Shown here: in pieces, positions 1-10,140 of the stretch
How positions within the stretch are numbered: the first letter of the stretch is position 1
Layout: each line of letters starts with the position of its first letter
Assembly (NCBI GenBank): GCA_028023455.1
Contig: JAQFVV010006200.1
Location: 4,937,860 to 5,001,859 of the forward strand
DNA: 64,000 bases
Source: Epiperipatus broadwayi
Taxonomy: Eukaryota > Onychophora > Udeonychophora > Euonychophora > Peripatidae
Direction: 5' to 3'
Notes under the pieces: model-generated
Told to the model about the DNA's origin: nothing
The model's database searches: none
What the model saw: only the letters and a program-made list of their open reading frames with translations
Translations under genes and position numbers: made by a program

Positions 1-780
1 ATACATGTATTCTTAGAGGGTTTAAATTCAGCACAAATGGGCTGTGAGGAACTATAAGTGAAACGTAAATGAAGTCAGGAATATACCATTTCAATACATA
101 TATACATACTAGGTAGAGATTTTATACCAAGAGGTAGCTTTATATTTTTGAGACTTTTATTATCTTCTATAGCTTTCCTACCAATTCACAATTTAATTTT
201 TTTATATCATTGTTAATATTTTCCTCAACCATTTTATAAAGTTCTAGATATTTTATTCTTTTTAAGAAATCATTTAAAGTATTTTGTAATTCTTATTTTC
301 TTTATATAATATCTTATCTCAGTAGAAGATTTATGAGAAAGTTGCTACTTTTTATTGTAACGGCTATCTTTCTTACTGTTCTTGATACAGTATCAATTAT
401 TTTCTTATTGATTCCAGTAAACTCATTTCTGCAACCATATAATTTATTATGTATATATATGTTTGTTTTTATTTTATACTTTAGTGTTTGCAGTTTTTTA
501 TTTTGATTTATTAATTTAAATTTTTTTTTTTCATAAAACGTATTTTTTTTTGTGTTTAAAAGTATGTAAACAGTCATAATTTAATAATAGTTTGTTGTTT
601 TTTTTTAAAAAAAAAAATGCATTATTAAAATAAGTCTTGTAGAATTTTTAACAGTATTTAGAATTTTGCTTTTAAAAAGTAATATACCCCCTCCCCCCAA
701 AGAGTAAAAGTTATTTATAAATTAAAATTTTTACTTAGACTAGTATTAGTTAAGATTTTACTTCATTAACACTTGAAATA
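1..780. other. AT-rich stretch, nothing recognised
   Basis: Very AT-rich DNA with homopolymer runs. The only open frame (minus strand, near 314-577, 87 codons) is Lys/Asn/Ile-rich, as expected from composition alone, and has no recognisable domain. Confidence 0.6.
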
Positions 781-940
781 AATTAATGTATATATGTGCT
801 CTGTACACAGGTAATGAAGCTATTAATTGTCTGTGAAATTATTAAAATTTTCCGCAAAGTGCTTTCGGGACAATTTGTAGTCCCATGTTTATGGCGACTT
901 GCATCATTATCTGTGCGCAGAGCACATATATACATTAATT
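781..940. repeat. 160-bp palindromic element (MITE-like)
   Basis: Bases 781-803 are the exact reverse complement of 918-940 (23 bp). Pairing continues inward with a few mismatches (804-820 against 900-917). The central loop of about 85 bp is less AT-rich and includes TTCCGCAAAGTGC. Short length, terminal inverted repeats and no coding capacity suggest a non-autonomous DNA transposon or fold-back repeat. A target duplication is not clear because the flanks are TTAA-rich. Confidence 0.75.
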
Positions 941-1118
941 TAGACTAGTAATATATTTTTAAATACTATTACCATTTTGTTTTTGAAACATTAATTTCAA
1001 AATCATAAATGTAATAAAAGTCATTTGCAAACTTAAACAAGTCTTCTTAAAAAAAAAGGTAAGACTTACTTAAACAATTATAATATTTTATTTATATGAG
1101 TATGTAATATTATAAAGT

Positions 1119-1305
1119 GCATACTCGTTACTTAAAGTAATATTTATTAAGGCTATAACCATAAGACTATGCTCCTGAAAAACGACAGTAGGGACCTCTG
1201 CAAATTTTTAACAAGATTTATTTACAGAGGTCCCTACCATCGTTTTTTCAGGCACATAGTCTTAAGGTTATAGCCTTAATAAATATTTATATGAGTATGG
1301 TAATT
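1119..1305. repeat. Inverted-repeat element with ~62-bp arms
   Basis: The segment 1139-1201 is mirrored by 1225-1289 with few mismatches around a spacer of about 24 bp. Key blocks are AAGGCTATAACC with GGTTATAGCCTT, and CAGTAGGGACCTCTG with CAGAGGTCCCTACC. Weaker pairing extends outward (GCATACTC near 1119, GAGTATGG near 1292). It is a hairpin-forming, MITE-like repeat without an ORF. Confidence 0.75.
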
Positions 1306-2269
1306 GGATAAAGTCTACAATCAAAATATATCAATGGTTTTCTTTTAAAAATAGCAGATAAATAAATCCATTAGATTAGATCTGAACTTCCATCTGAAAC
1401 ACAAGTGATCTAAAAAAAATTGTTTCATGTTGATTAGATGTACAAAATGATCCGAAGATTTTCATAATGTAAAAGTAATCCATCTACCTGATGTACCTAT
1501 AATCTGCATTTGAATCTTGACTTGGTAACTTGAAAATTATTTAAAATTTCAATTAGGATTAGGCAATCAGATTACAGTCAAGTAATGAAACATCAAATGT
1601 TAGTAATCAAATGGGTAGATAATTATCACAAGAGTAAAATTAAGATTGAAATCACTCAAACTCTTATCATTCTGCAATTGAGAAACCTGATCCTTCTTTT
1701 CTTCTATGAGAGCCTACTGGAGATGCTTTACCTTTTTTTTTTTTTTTACTGTAAAATGATCTAATTAATTATGAACACATATAATGTTTGAAAAAATTGA
1801 TAAGGAAAGAATGAAGATAATGTCAAATATTGAAATCAATAGATTCAGAATCATTATGATCAATATTGATAAACCTAAAAAATCAAGCAGATGATAAGTC
1901 ACCTAATAACAGTACTTCTAAATTTTAAATATTTTATTCTAATTACAATATATATTTTAAGTTGTGTGACTAAAGGGAGGTTATTGCATAATATGATACT
2001 ATACTCAAGAGACGACAATTATTACATGAGGTGGCTTAATACTGTTCACCATCTAACATCTCAATTTAGAGCTACTTTAAAAAATTTTAATATTCCTTAT
2101 GTCATTTTTAAGAATTACAGTAACATTATTTTAAACTAAAATAATATTTTTTAAGATGCTGAATGAATTTTTAAACATGTTATAACCTATTTATCAGAGT
2201 TAAATTTATAGACAATAAATAAAGAAATCAAATTTTAAAAAATTGTACCAGTACTGACATATATATAAT
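1306..2269. other. AT-rich stretch, nothing recognised
   Basis: Unique-looking AT-rich sequence. An 82-codon plus-strand frame at 1891-2139 has no recognisable motif, splice context or codon signal and is treated as chance. Confidence 0.55.
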
Positions 2270-2765
2270 AGAAATCACATAACATTATGATACAAGCCAA
2301 AAAACAAAATTTTACTAAAATTCTTCCACTTCTATGATTTTATCTATTAATAAATAGGCTTTTTCAAATGAAATTCAACAAGATATATACAACATATATA
2401 TATACAAAACAAATAGTCTTCCTGTCATTCACTTCAAAAAACAACCTTCTTTAATATCAAAGGATGTCTTCATAAGATTGATGGCCTCAGATTCAAAAAA
2501 ATTTATTATCAGTTTCTTTTACCCTTCTTTTTAATGTTATTGAATTTGAGGCCATCAATCTCATGAAGACATCTTTGATGTTAAAGGAAGTTGGTTTTTG
2601 AATTGAATGATGGGAAGGCTATTTTGTTTTGTATACATATGTTATGTGTATCTTGTTGAATTCCTTGAATTCCACTTGAAAAGGTCTATTTGTTAATAGA
2701 TGAAACTACAGTTGTGAAAAAAAATTAGTAAAATTTTGTTTTTTGGCTAGTATAATTTTCTATTT
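2270..2765. repeat. Large inverted repeat, ~210-bp arms
   Basis: The left arm (about 2291-2503) and right arm (about 2530-2750) pair over most of their length. Examples are TTGATGGCCTCA with TGAGGCCATCAA, and GCCAAAAAACAAAATTTTAC with GTAAAATTTTGTTTTTTGGC. The spacer is only about 25 bp. The arms have diverged by point changes and small indels. A related single arm is at about 53.85-54.05 kb, so this is an interspersed family. No ORF. Confidence 0.8.
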
Positions 2766-4785
2766 TATTTATAATTGCTAGTATAGCATTAGGCAATATT
2801 TAATATATATAAATATATTTAATTTTCTTTCTATAATAGATCTTAAATTATTATTCGGTTGTGTTTTTACAATAATAATCCTTTGGACTTCCCCATTTTT
2901 TCTCTGTAAAGTGAGCTATAATTTGGTCATTTTCCTAGACTTTTATACAATGAGAATTTATCCAATTCAGGACTCTTTAAAAATCATGCTTGTTTTTTTG
3001 CACTAGATGTAGACTGGTATTTTCTGTTCAGATTATAGTATGTATAGATGAAAGTAATCAATTATGAAAGTATATTTTCAGCATACTTATATATATTTTT
3101 AAATAAAAATATAATTTTAAATTGTAATAGAAAAATTAAATATAGATAGTACATTAAATTTATGACTTTTCAGTTTCACTTTATCTCCTACATTTTAACA
3201 TGCATTTGATAAAAACTTACCATTAAATTCTCATGGTTAGTGGGTAATACATTTACCTACCATGCTAAAAAAAATCTGAGTGAAACTTGGACATTTTTTC
3301 AAATAGATGAAATTTTTTATAAGTATACTTAGATCCCAGGTAGCACTTCTATATTCAATCTATCTATTTTTAAACAACAACTATAAACTCTGACCAACAA
3401 GTAGTTGTCTAGTGTTGAGAATATTCTTTTTTTGAGTTACTGTTTATCTGTAGGAAATGTTGGATTGGATCCATTATAAGCAAATTATATGACTAGAAAT
3501 TTTTTTTAAAGAATAACCATTTTATTACAAAAAAAAAAAAATCATATTTGTTTACAATATAACATGGTAATCAATGTTTTTAAAAACAGATACAATATTT
3601 AATTAATACACCAGATGGTGTGTTATATGAACATCTATTAAATATTTAATAAATCTTAATAAACCTATTAAATAACCTCCACACTACCACATATCTCTTT
3701 GAATTCATATTTTAAATAAGGATCCTTTAAGCTGCATTTAGTGCTGAACCAGAAAAAAAAACAGATATATTAATCTTTAACTGTGTTTAAAGCTTATATC
3801 TGGGCTAGAAACAATCTCTAGTTCAGAAAATGATTAGACATAATCATTACTGTATTTATCTGATGTGGATGGTGTCAAAGTTGTGGATGGTATAAGTTTG
3901 ACACTTGTAAATCAAAATGTAATAATAAATCTTGTAACCATCGCGATTATGTGCATTCATAATGTATGCCTGTTTACATATTTGTATAAAACAAAATAGT
4001 CTTACATTTTTTAAAATATAGCGTATCATTATTATGGAGAGTTGCAGTAGCATTGAGAACTATAAAAATGCAAGGGCAGAGAATAATTTCTTGGTCGCAC
4101 TATCGAGATTCGTTTTTGACAGGTGACGTTTACTGCTATTATTTTACTAGAAGTCATTATCTATTTGTATTATAGTTATTGTTTGCTTAAATTTTCCACT
4201 TAATAATTTACTTTTATATTGTGCTCATAGCTTTTTAATTAAAATTTTGCAACCAATGTTACCTATACTGATGTAACCTCGTCTAACCCACTTTAAATGT
4301 TTATTCTTATCTACGTAAAAATACTAAACATACATTTCATTCTAAACAAAGGGATGATAAGTATCTGGAGATGGAGGAGCAGCTACGGATTAACCGTAAT
4401 GGAATTATCGCTAGATGTAATTAGGCTAATTAAAATCTCATTTTAACAATATTTTCTTAAAATTTCTTCGATTTAATATACAAACGCTTAATTATAGTTT
4501 CATTCATAAAAATAAAAAAATATTAATTTTCTGAGACATCAACTTATCACGCTTTTCTGACAATATTTTATGACGACTTTTTTTTTACATTCTAATTACT
4601 TATATCATTTTTATTAATTAATACGTTAATTTAAAATATCACATCATGCTAATTAAAAATAAATTCTTATTTAACAGCCTTCTTTCTAAATGAAATACAT
4701 TATTTTTTAAAATATTTATCTTCAAACATAAAGCAATTTAATTATTATAATTTTTTTTATCAAGCGATTGCAGATTTTCTGAGTT
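2766..4785. other. AT-rich stretch, nothing recognised
   Basis: No coding or structured repeat signal was found. CpG dinucleotides become more frequent from about 4090 toward the promoter-like segment that follows. The 65-codon minus frame near 3856-4053 has no recognisable content. Confidence 0.5.
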
Positions 4786-4789
4786 ATCA

Positions 4790-5160
4790 AATGTTGTTTC
4801 TTTGATTATGACGTCATCGCGACTTCTAAAAGGATGCGCGCAAAATTTGTCATTCTTCATCAGCTCAGTTGCTCCACTTTTAAAAAAATATATATATAGA
4901 CACATAAAGCTTGGCGCTCATTGATAAAATAAAATTTAATACATATGACAGTGTCTGAAGAGGTCTTGGATTTTTTAATTTGAAAATTGCAACAAATAAA
5001 TAAATTACAACTAATAAAAGTTATTTATGGAGTAAAATTTAATCAAGTTGCATATAATAATATTGAGCAGGATTATACAGCATATAATACTTTAAGTTAA
5101 TGCTGAAAAGATTAGTAAAATATTTCCCTCTCGAAATTTTAAAATCAACAAAAGCCCAAT
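4790..5160 (+). promoter_or_regulatory. Putative promoter/5' UTR with CRE palindrome
   Basis: This segment precedes a likely first coding exon. It has a perfect cAMP-response-element palindrome TGACGTCA at 4809-4816, and a CpG-rich patch (ATCGCGACTT, then GGATGCGCGCAAA near 4832-4845) with an NRF1-like TGCGCGCA. CpG is otherwise rare here, so the cluster suggests an active promoter. About 315 bp of AT-rich leader separates it from the ATG at 5161. CRE and NRF1-like sites are common in constitutive metazoan promoters. The transcription start cannot be placed. Confidence 0.5.
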
Positions 5161-5295
5161 ATGGCGGATAGCTTAGAAAGTGAAGCCGTCGGTCTGCGAG
5201 TACTAGCAAACGGAACTGAACGGTCTCCGCATATTGGACGCCTGGAGCTAAAAGGTGTAAGCGATATGGATTACGATGAAACCGTCATTCATAAG
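5161..5295 (+). CDS. Likely first coding exon, unidentified gene
   Basis: An ATG in good context (A at -3, G at +4) opens 45 codons beginning MADSLESEAVGLRVLANG and ending DMDYDETVIHK. The last AAG codon is followed directly by the consensus donor GTAAGC at 5296, so the intron is phase 0. After the donor the frame becomes poly-Phe-like read-through and stops at 5364. Codon use is less AT-rich than the surroundings (GCG, GCC, GTC, CGC, CTG, CGG). The peptide is acidic and hydrophilic with no signal peptide or membrane segment, suggesting a cytosolic or nuclear N-terminus. I do not recognise the family. The CRE/CpG promoter-like segment upstream supports a real gene. Later exons were not found; introns may be long. 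Confidence 0.55.
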
Positions 5296-6570
5296 GTAAG
5301 CATTATTTTGAAAAATAGTGAGTTTTTAAAGCAGAAAATGTTTTTTTTTTTTTTTGTTCATTGAATTTTTTATTATCGTATGTTATCTTTGAGGCTCTCA
5401 AATAGAAGCATATGTTGATGCTATTTAAATTAAATTTTTAAAAAATAATTTCGACGAAATAATTTGTAATGCTTCTATCTTATTAAGTATAATAATATGA
5501 AATATATTATAGCTAAATTTAATTTGAAGTTTAACTCTGATAAATGATTTTTTTAAATTCCATTTTTTTTTTTTTTGTTAAAAATAATATTGACTGGATA
5601 TTTTTCTTGTAAAGATGAAGCTTAGGAGTAAACGTTAAAAAACAATTTCATGACTAATTTTTTTAGCGTAAAACGTAGGACTTAGTAAATAATAATAAAA
5701 AAGCTCATATTTTTTTAAATTTCAGTATAACTACAAGTAAAACATTTAACTCGTCGAATAATAATGTAATATTTTTTTAAACCTGTTTAATACTAATAAC
5801 GTGTAGACATCACAGTTGCTTTAAAATTATAATCCATTTTAATATTTCTTATTCGTGATAGCAAATTATAATAAGATTTTAGTTATTATTAACTAATGAA
5901 ATAAAACGCACCAATACTTATTCTTGTATTTATATATTTAAAAGCGTCTCTATTTTTAAAAGTAAATTATATATGATTTTATAAAAACCCAAATACTGTC
6001 TGCATATATTTTTAAGTTTAGAAAATTTGAAGAATATTTGGTGAGGAAAAAACCAATATTATTAGATAATTATCTTCAAATCTATAGCTATCTGGTTAGT
6101 TTGAAAAAAAAATCTGGTTTGTTCATCATTCATGTCTTTGATGTTAAGTAAGAGTCAAATGTTTGAGTTAGAAAATTGACAGCATAAACATATAAAGCTG
6201 TCGTATTTAGATCTAAAGTTCAGACTAGGTTCAATTATTAGCTAAATCAGTTGGTATCATAAAGTTTAAATATAAAACGAAAAGACGAGGCAATCTCTCA
6301 CAGATTTTATTTTTTGGTGCACAAATAAATTTGTTTTTATATTTGATAAAATATATATCACTAAAGATTAAATAACATTATTTGATTTCAAACAGATTGA
6401 TATGTAAAATAGAAAATTCACTATCTAATAATATAAATATTGAAAATTTAATAATATATTCCATGCATATTTTTTAATTAGAAATCAGCCTGATATAATT
6501 AAGCAATGATGAATTAGAAACTGGATGAAAACTGAAATATTGTTATCTATATAAATATTCAATGGATTTT
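5296..6570 (+). other. Probable intron sequence, nothing else recognised
   Basis: If the exon ending at 5295 is real, this is the start of its intron. It is AT-rich without a second exon candidate or recognisable repeat. Confidence 0.4.
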
Positions 6571-6574
6571 GCCA

Positions 6575-7400
6575 TAAGAAGAAAATAAAGAATGATTATC
6601 TTGAATTGGAAAAATATAATAGATAAAATTAATCATAGAATTTAACTTAGAGTGCTTTTGGTAGAAATAAGTAAATATTAAAAGGAAATATGTCTATGTG
6701 TTTAAAAAGAAAAGTTTTTAATATATATGTTTTACTACTTCTTATTTTTATGGATTTGGAACTTAGATGTTTAATAGAAGAACAATTCAGAAACTTCAAA
6801 TCATGCATCAAAGTATAGAGAGATGTATGTTAACAGTAACAAGAAGAGATCTGAAATGAAATACATGGTTAAGTGAACCAATAAGTATCATTGCATTATT
6901 GAAATAAGAACTGAGTTAGACATATTATTAGAAGAGATGATAATAAATAGATAGGTAAAATGATAAACTGCATTCCAAGAGATTTTAAAAGATCTAGAAA
7001 GATACCACATTTCAGATGAATGAGTAAAATGAATGTTTGTTTGGTATGATATGAAGGACCGCTAAACATCACATGATGATCATTCTTTATGCTTACCCAA
7101 GCTGTTTTCACAGAAACAAAATTCTCCATACAATAGCACCACTCAGTGCTCTCAGATCCAAAGCTCCTCACTGATGAAAGCCATAAGCTAGAAACTAGTC
7201 TGGGGATATTGGATGAGTAGGCACTAGATGGGGATTTTAAGCATAAACCTTCCTGCATCTATTGATTACTGTCTTGCACTGAGTGGCACTACTGTATGGA
7301 GATTTTTGTTTCTATGATATGAAGAAGTTATGCATCAGTGAAACTGGATTAAACTTGGGAGACTTTCATCTTGCAATGAACTGATAATGATCAAAAATGA
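6575..7400 (+). pseudogene. Decayed LINE reverse-transcriptase C-terminus
   Basis: Reading the plus strand through several stops and frameshifts gives the post-RT C-terminal pattern of a non-LTR retrotransposon. There is an 'IDKINHRI' block near 6620, then a 'CLKRKVF'-like stretch and a degraded 'YGSETW' region near 6690-6770. A block HQSIERCMLTVTRRD lies at about 6803-6850 (family pattern: QR-x-MER-x-ML-G-V-x-x-RD), then CIPRDFKRSR near 6969-7000 (family pattern: W-x-PRD-x-KRSRGRP). Past an inserted TIR element, AACTTGGGAGACTTTCATCT near 7354 resembles the terminal LGEAF(I)LQW block. Every block has stops, so it is long dead. The evidence is motif order rather than an open frame. Confidence 0.6.
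7110..7317 (+). mobile_element. TIR element, copy A (~208 bp), with hammerhead-like core
   Basis: Terminal inverted repeats of about 40 bp: CACAGAAACAAAATTCTCCA at the left is mirrored by TGGAGATTTTTGTTTCTATG at the right, and ACCACTCAGTGC by GCACTGAGTGGC. The interior carries CTGATGA (7171-7177), a short hairpin with loop CATAA, then GAAAC (7191-7195). It interrupts a LINE fossil, whose last block resumes after 7320. Related copies are at 13.8 and 32.7 kb. A target duplication is ambiguous. Confidence 0.75.
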
Positions 7401-7520
7401 TATTATATAAATGTTATAAATTTGTTATACTGTAAGAAAGTCATAGTTCTTAATTTATTACAATAAATATTATTACTAATTTTCTTCTTTTTTGAGCCAT
7501 TGTAATATCTATTAAAATAA

Positions 7521-7696
7521 AAATACTCACAGAAAAGATAGTTTTTTTTTTTAATATTTAGCTTTATTACTGCCTAGCATGCTAGCGATATAAATCATGA
7601 ATGTAATATAGTAAAAAAGATATACTGAAAGCATGCTAGGCAGTAATAAAGCTAAATATTAAAAAAAAAAAAATCACCTCTTCTGTATTTTCATTT
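7521..7696. repeat. Near-perfect palindrome, ~41-bp core arms
   Basis: 7542-7582 pairs exactly with 7630-7673 apart from differing T/A-run length. The arms include TTTAGCTTTATTACTGCCTA and its complement. Weaker pairing continues into the flanks (CACAGAAAAGATAG against CACCTCTTCTGTA). The spacer is about 47 bp. It is a fold-back or MITE-like repeat with no ORF, and its high arm identity suggests recent origin or arm homogenisation. Confidence 0.75.
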
Positions 7697-8740
7697 TACT
7701 AAATATTACAATAAATATATAAAAGATGCATTATTTCATATTCATCTTATACAATAAATAGTATTATTATAATGGTAGAGTAAGGAATATTATTTTAAAA
7801 ATTTATGGACATATTGCAAGCAACAATATATAGTTCAAACTAAAAAATTACCCACCCCCCCAAAAAAAAAAAAATTAGAAATTTTTAAAATATGAAATTG
7901 AGAGTAATAGTAGATAAAAAAATGCAAAATAAAATTAATAGATATTTTGATTAATGAGCTTTAACTTTTTTTTCCCCAAATAAGACATAATTTATATGTA
8001 TCATAATATTTATTGATAAGGTCTGGTTTTTTAAAAATCTGGATTTTTTGATTATTTTTTTTTTGGTAGTCAGTATCACCTCTAGATAAGAGATTGGAAT
8101 TTGAAAAGTCTACATTTAACCAATATTCATAACATCACAGAAAAGAAAAGTGCTGCTGATAAATGCTGCTTTATTACAATAGGCATTTAAATTTTTCCAG
8201 CACTGATGTGACAATTATTCATATCCATATAAACAGCTTCAAAAATTCTATAAGGGATTTCATAAACTCGCTATGTCTCAGGAGGAATTACATCCTTTAG
8301 TTTGAATAGAATGCTATTAACTATTCTAGTTAAACCTAAGGACTTAATCCTATTTGAAGCCCAAGAAGTTTATAAAATCCCATGTGGAATTTATATGAGA
8401 AATGAATATACTAATGCATTAAAAAGGCATTCCCCCTCCATGTTATGGGTATTGGTCACAATATAGATCTTTCAAATTCCAGGATCCTATTTAGATATGA
8501 CACTCAACTATGATGAAAAATCAAAAAAATTATTCAGATTGTTAAGAAACCAGTCTATAACAAGAAAGGTAATGATGCATGTAAATTATCTGCATTTGGA
8601 AAAGAACATTTAAGACCTATTAATCAACACCTATTAATTTTATAATTTATTTTTCATTTATTCCCAAATATTTATTCAAGTAATTGTATTACATGTAATC
8701 ATAAAAGAAAAATTACATCAGTTGGTCTGGAGATGTGAAG
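7697..8740. other. AT-rich stretch, nothing recognised
   Basis: No coding or repeat structure was found beyond homopolymer runs. Confidence 0.5.
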
Positions 8741-8743
8741 GTT

Positions 8744-8893
8744 CTGGATAGAGATTTTGAATATTTTTTCATACCGCACTTATCAATTAAGAGCTTGTTT
8801 GAGCTTATAGTACGCTCTCTGTATTACATTTTTGTAAATACAAACTTATAAAAGTAATGTCACATTAAATATGACTTGCTTTTTTGATTATTA
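8744..8893 (+). repeat. Interspersed ~150-bp repeat, first copy
   Basis: Shares GATAGAGATTTTRAATATTT, then CGCACTTATCA, AAGAGCTTGTTTGA, GCTCTCTGTATTACATTTTT and AAAGTAATGTCACATTA with 9141-9295 in direct orientation. It ends in an AT-rich stretch (TTTTTTGATTATTAT). It may be the 3' part of a SINE-like element, but no internal pol III promoter is visible in this copy. Confidence 0.7.
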
Positions 8894-9093
8894 TAATTTT
8901 ACCTTTAAGGCTTTGGCTATGCTGAGGCTATTAAAATATGTAATCTGAAATTTAGTTCAGTCCCATATAGCTATTTAAGTTAGATAGCTGGATTTAAAGA
9001 CATTTTCATGTCTGAAAATTTCAGAGTTTCTACTTAAATATTACATATGAAATAAGTGCTGGGTTTTGAGTTGATATTTTAGATCTAGTGTCC

Positions 9094-9295
9094 GAATATT
9101 CTAGCTCCCCACTGACATGAGCCATAAGCTCGAAACCAGTTGGGATAGAGATTTTAAATATTTTTTCATATCGCACTTATCAGTTAAGAGCTTGTTTGAT
9201 CTATTATTGGTATGCTCTCTGTATTACATTTTTGTAAATACAAGCTTATAAAAGTAATGTCACATTATATATGATTTGCTTTTTTGATTATTATC
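9094..9295 (+). repeat. Interspersed repeat, second copy, with GAGC/GCTC core
   Basis: The direct-repeat partner of 8744-8893, extended upstream by a core: CTCCCCACTGACATGAGC, then CATAA, then GCTCGAAACCAG. This core matches the interior of the TIR elements at 7.1, 13.8 and 32.7 kb. The four-base stem GAGC/GCTC (about 9119-9122 with 9128-9131), followed by GAAAC, resembles stem II of a hammerhead ribozyme, but the upstream CTGAYGA box reads CTGACAT here. Confidence 0.65.
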
Positions 9296-9399
9296 AATAA
9301 AATTGAAAAAGTATGTTGTAAGTTCATAGTTCATGTTTTAGGATGGTTTCAAGTGCAAAGCTTGATATGATTGGTTCAGGAGCGTCCCTTGTAGTGGTA

Positions 9400-10140
9400 A
9401 TCAATAGGTTCAAAAATTGAGCAGTGGTCAGGAGTTATCCTTGAGTTTTCACTTTCCTGGAAATATACATATGTTACATTGAGTATTTGATTAGATGTTG
9501 AATAGGTCCCAAGTGTCTTTGTATCCATTAGATTGGGCTATACTTTCATTTCTTTTTTCATCTTTGAAAGCAAATTCAGAAAAAATTGTTTCTCATTTTG
9601 TTGAGGGAAATTATAAGTCCTATGACATCTGACTAACCATAGGGCAAATGTGATGAACAAAGAAAGCCTTATTATTGCAAATTGTTTAGATTGTATACTT
9701 TTTTAAGTGAAATGATTGTATAGTAATCTATTTTTTAGTTATCAAATATGATTTTTTTTGAGACATTTAACCCCTGACACAATCTGATTAAGTGATTGAA
9801 TGTCTCACCATCCCTTTCACAAAGATTACAGTTTGCATTAATTTTGGAGATCCCCCTTTTATGCTTAAGGGACCAGTTTGTAGATATGGAGTTATTGTTA
9901 ATTTTAATGGCAAGATCAAAGAATTTAGGTTCCATGTCCCAGAATTTGAATAGCTTAGCTATCCGTTGATTTGTAATGTTTAAAGTTCCTTCAATAGGGG
10001 TAGGTTAAGTAAATAATAGGTGGTACATATTCCCAACTTTTAACTTATTAATAAAGGTTTCATCTGACAAGTGTAAGTAGTTATTTAGGTGAGAGATTCT
10101 GGAGTCTAGCCAGTTAGGCTTATGGGGTGGATTAGTCTTT
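9400..10140 (-). pseudogene. LINE fossil with zf-RVT-like C-terminus
   Basis: The minus strand reads as the C-terminal end of a Jockey/CR1-type LINE polyprotein. From about 10130 the frame gives HKPNWLDSRISHLNNY, a TAA stop, then PIEGTLNITNQRIAKLF. An open run follows (9735-9935 and upstream) containing the zinc-binding-like block CNLCERDGETFNHLIRLC. In these LINEs a C-x2-C...H-x3/4-C motif follows the RT domain. Further decayed in-frame pieces appear toward 9400. There is at least one in-frame stop and probable frameshifts. The RT core is not in this fragment, consistent with 5' truncation. Confidence 0.7.

Noticed and set aside
1891-2139. 82-codon ORF
   Set aside because: Composition typical of AT-rich chance frames; no splice sites, motifs or promoter nearby.
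6896-7258. 120-codon minus-strand ORF
   Set aside because: It runs antisense across the TIR element and LINE fossil and reflects their base composition.
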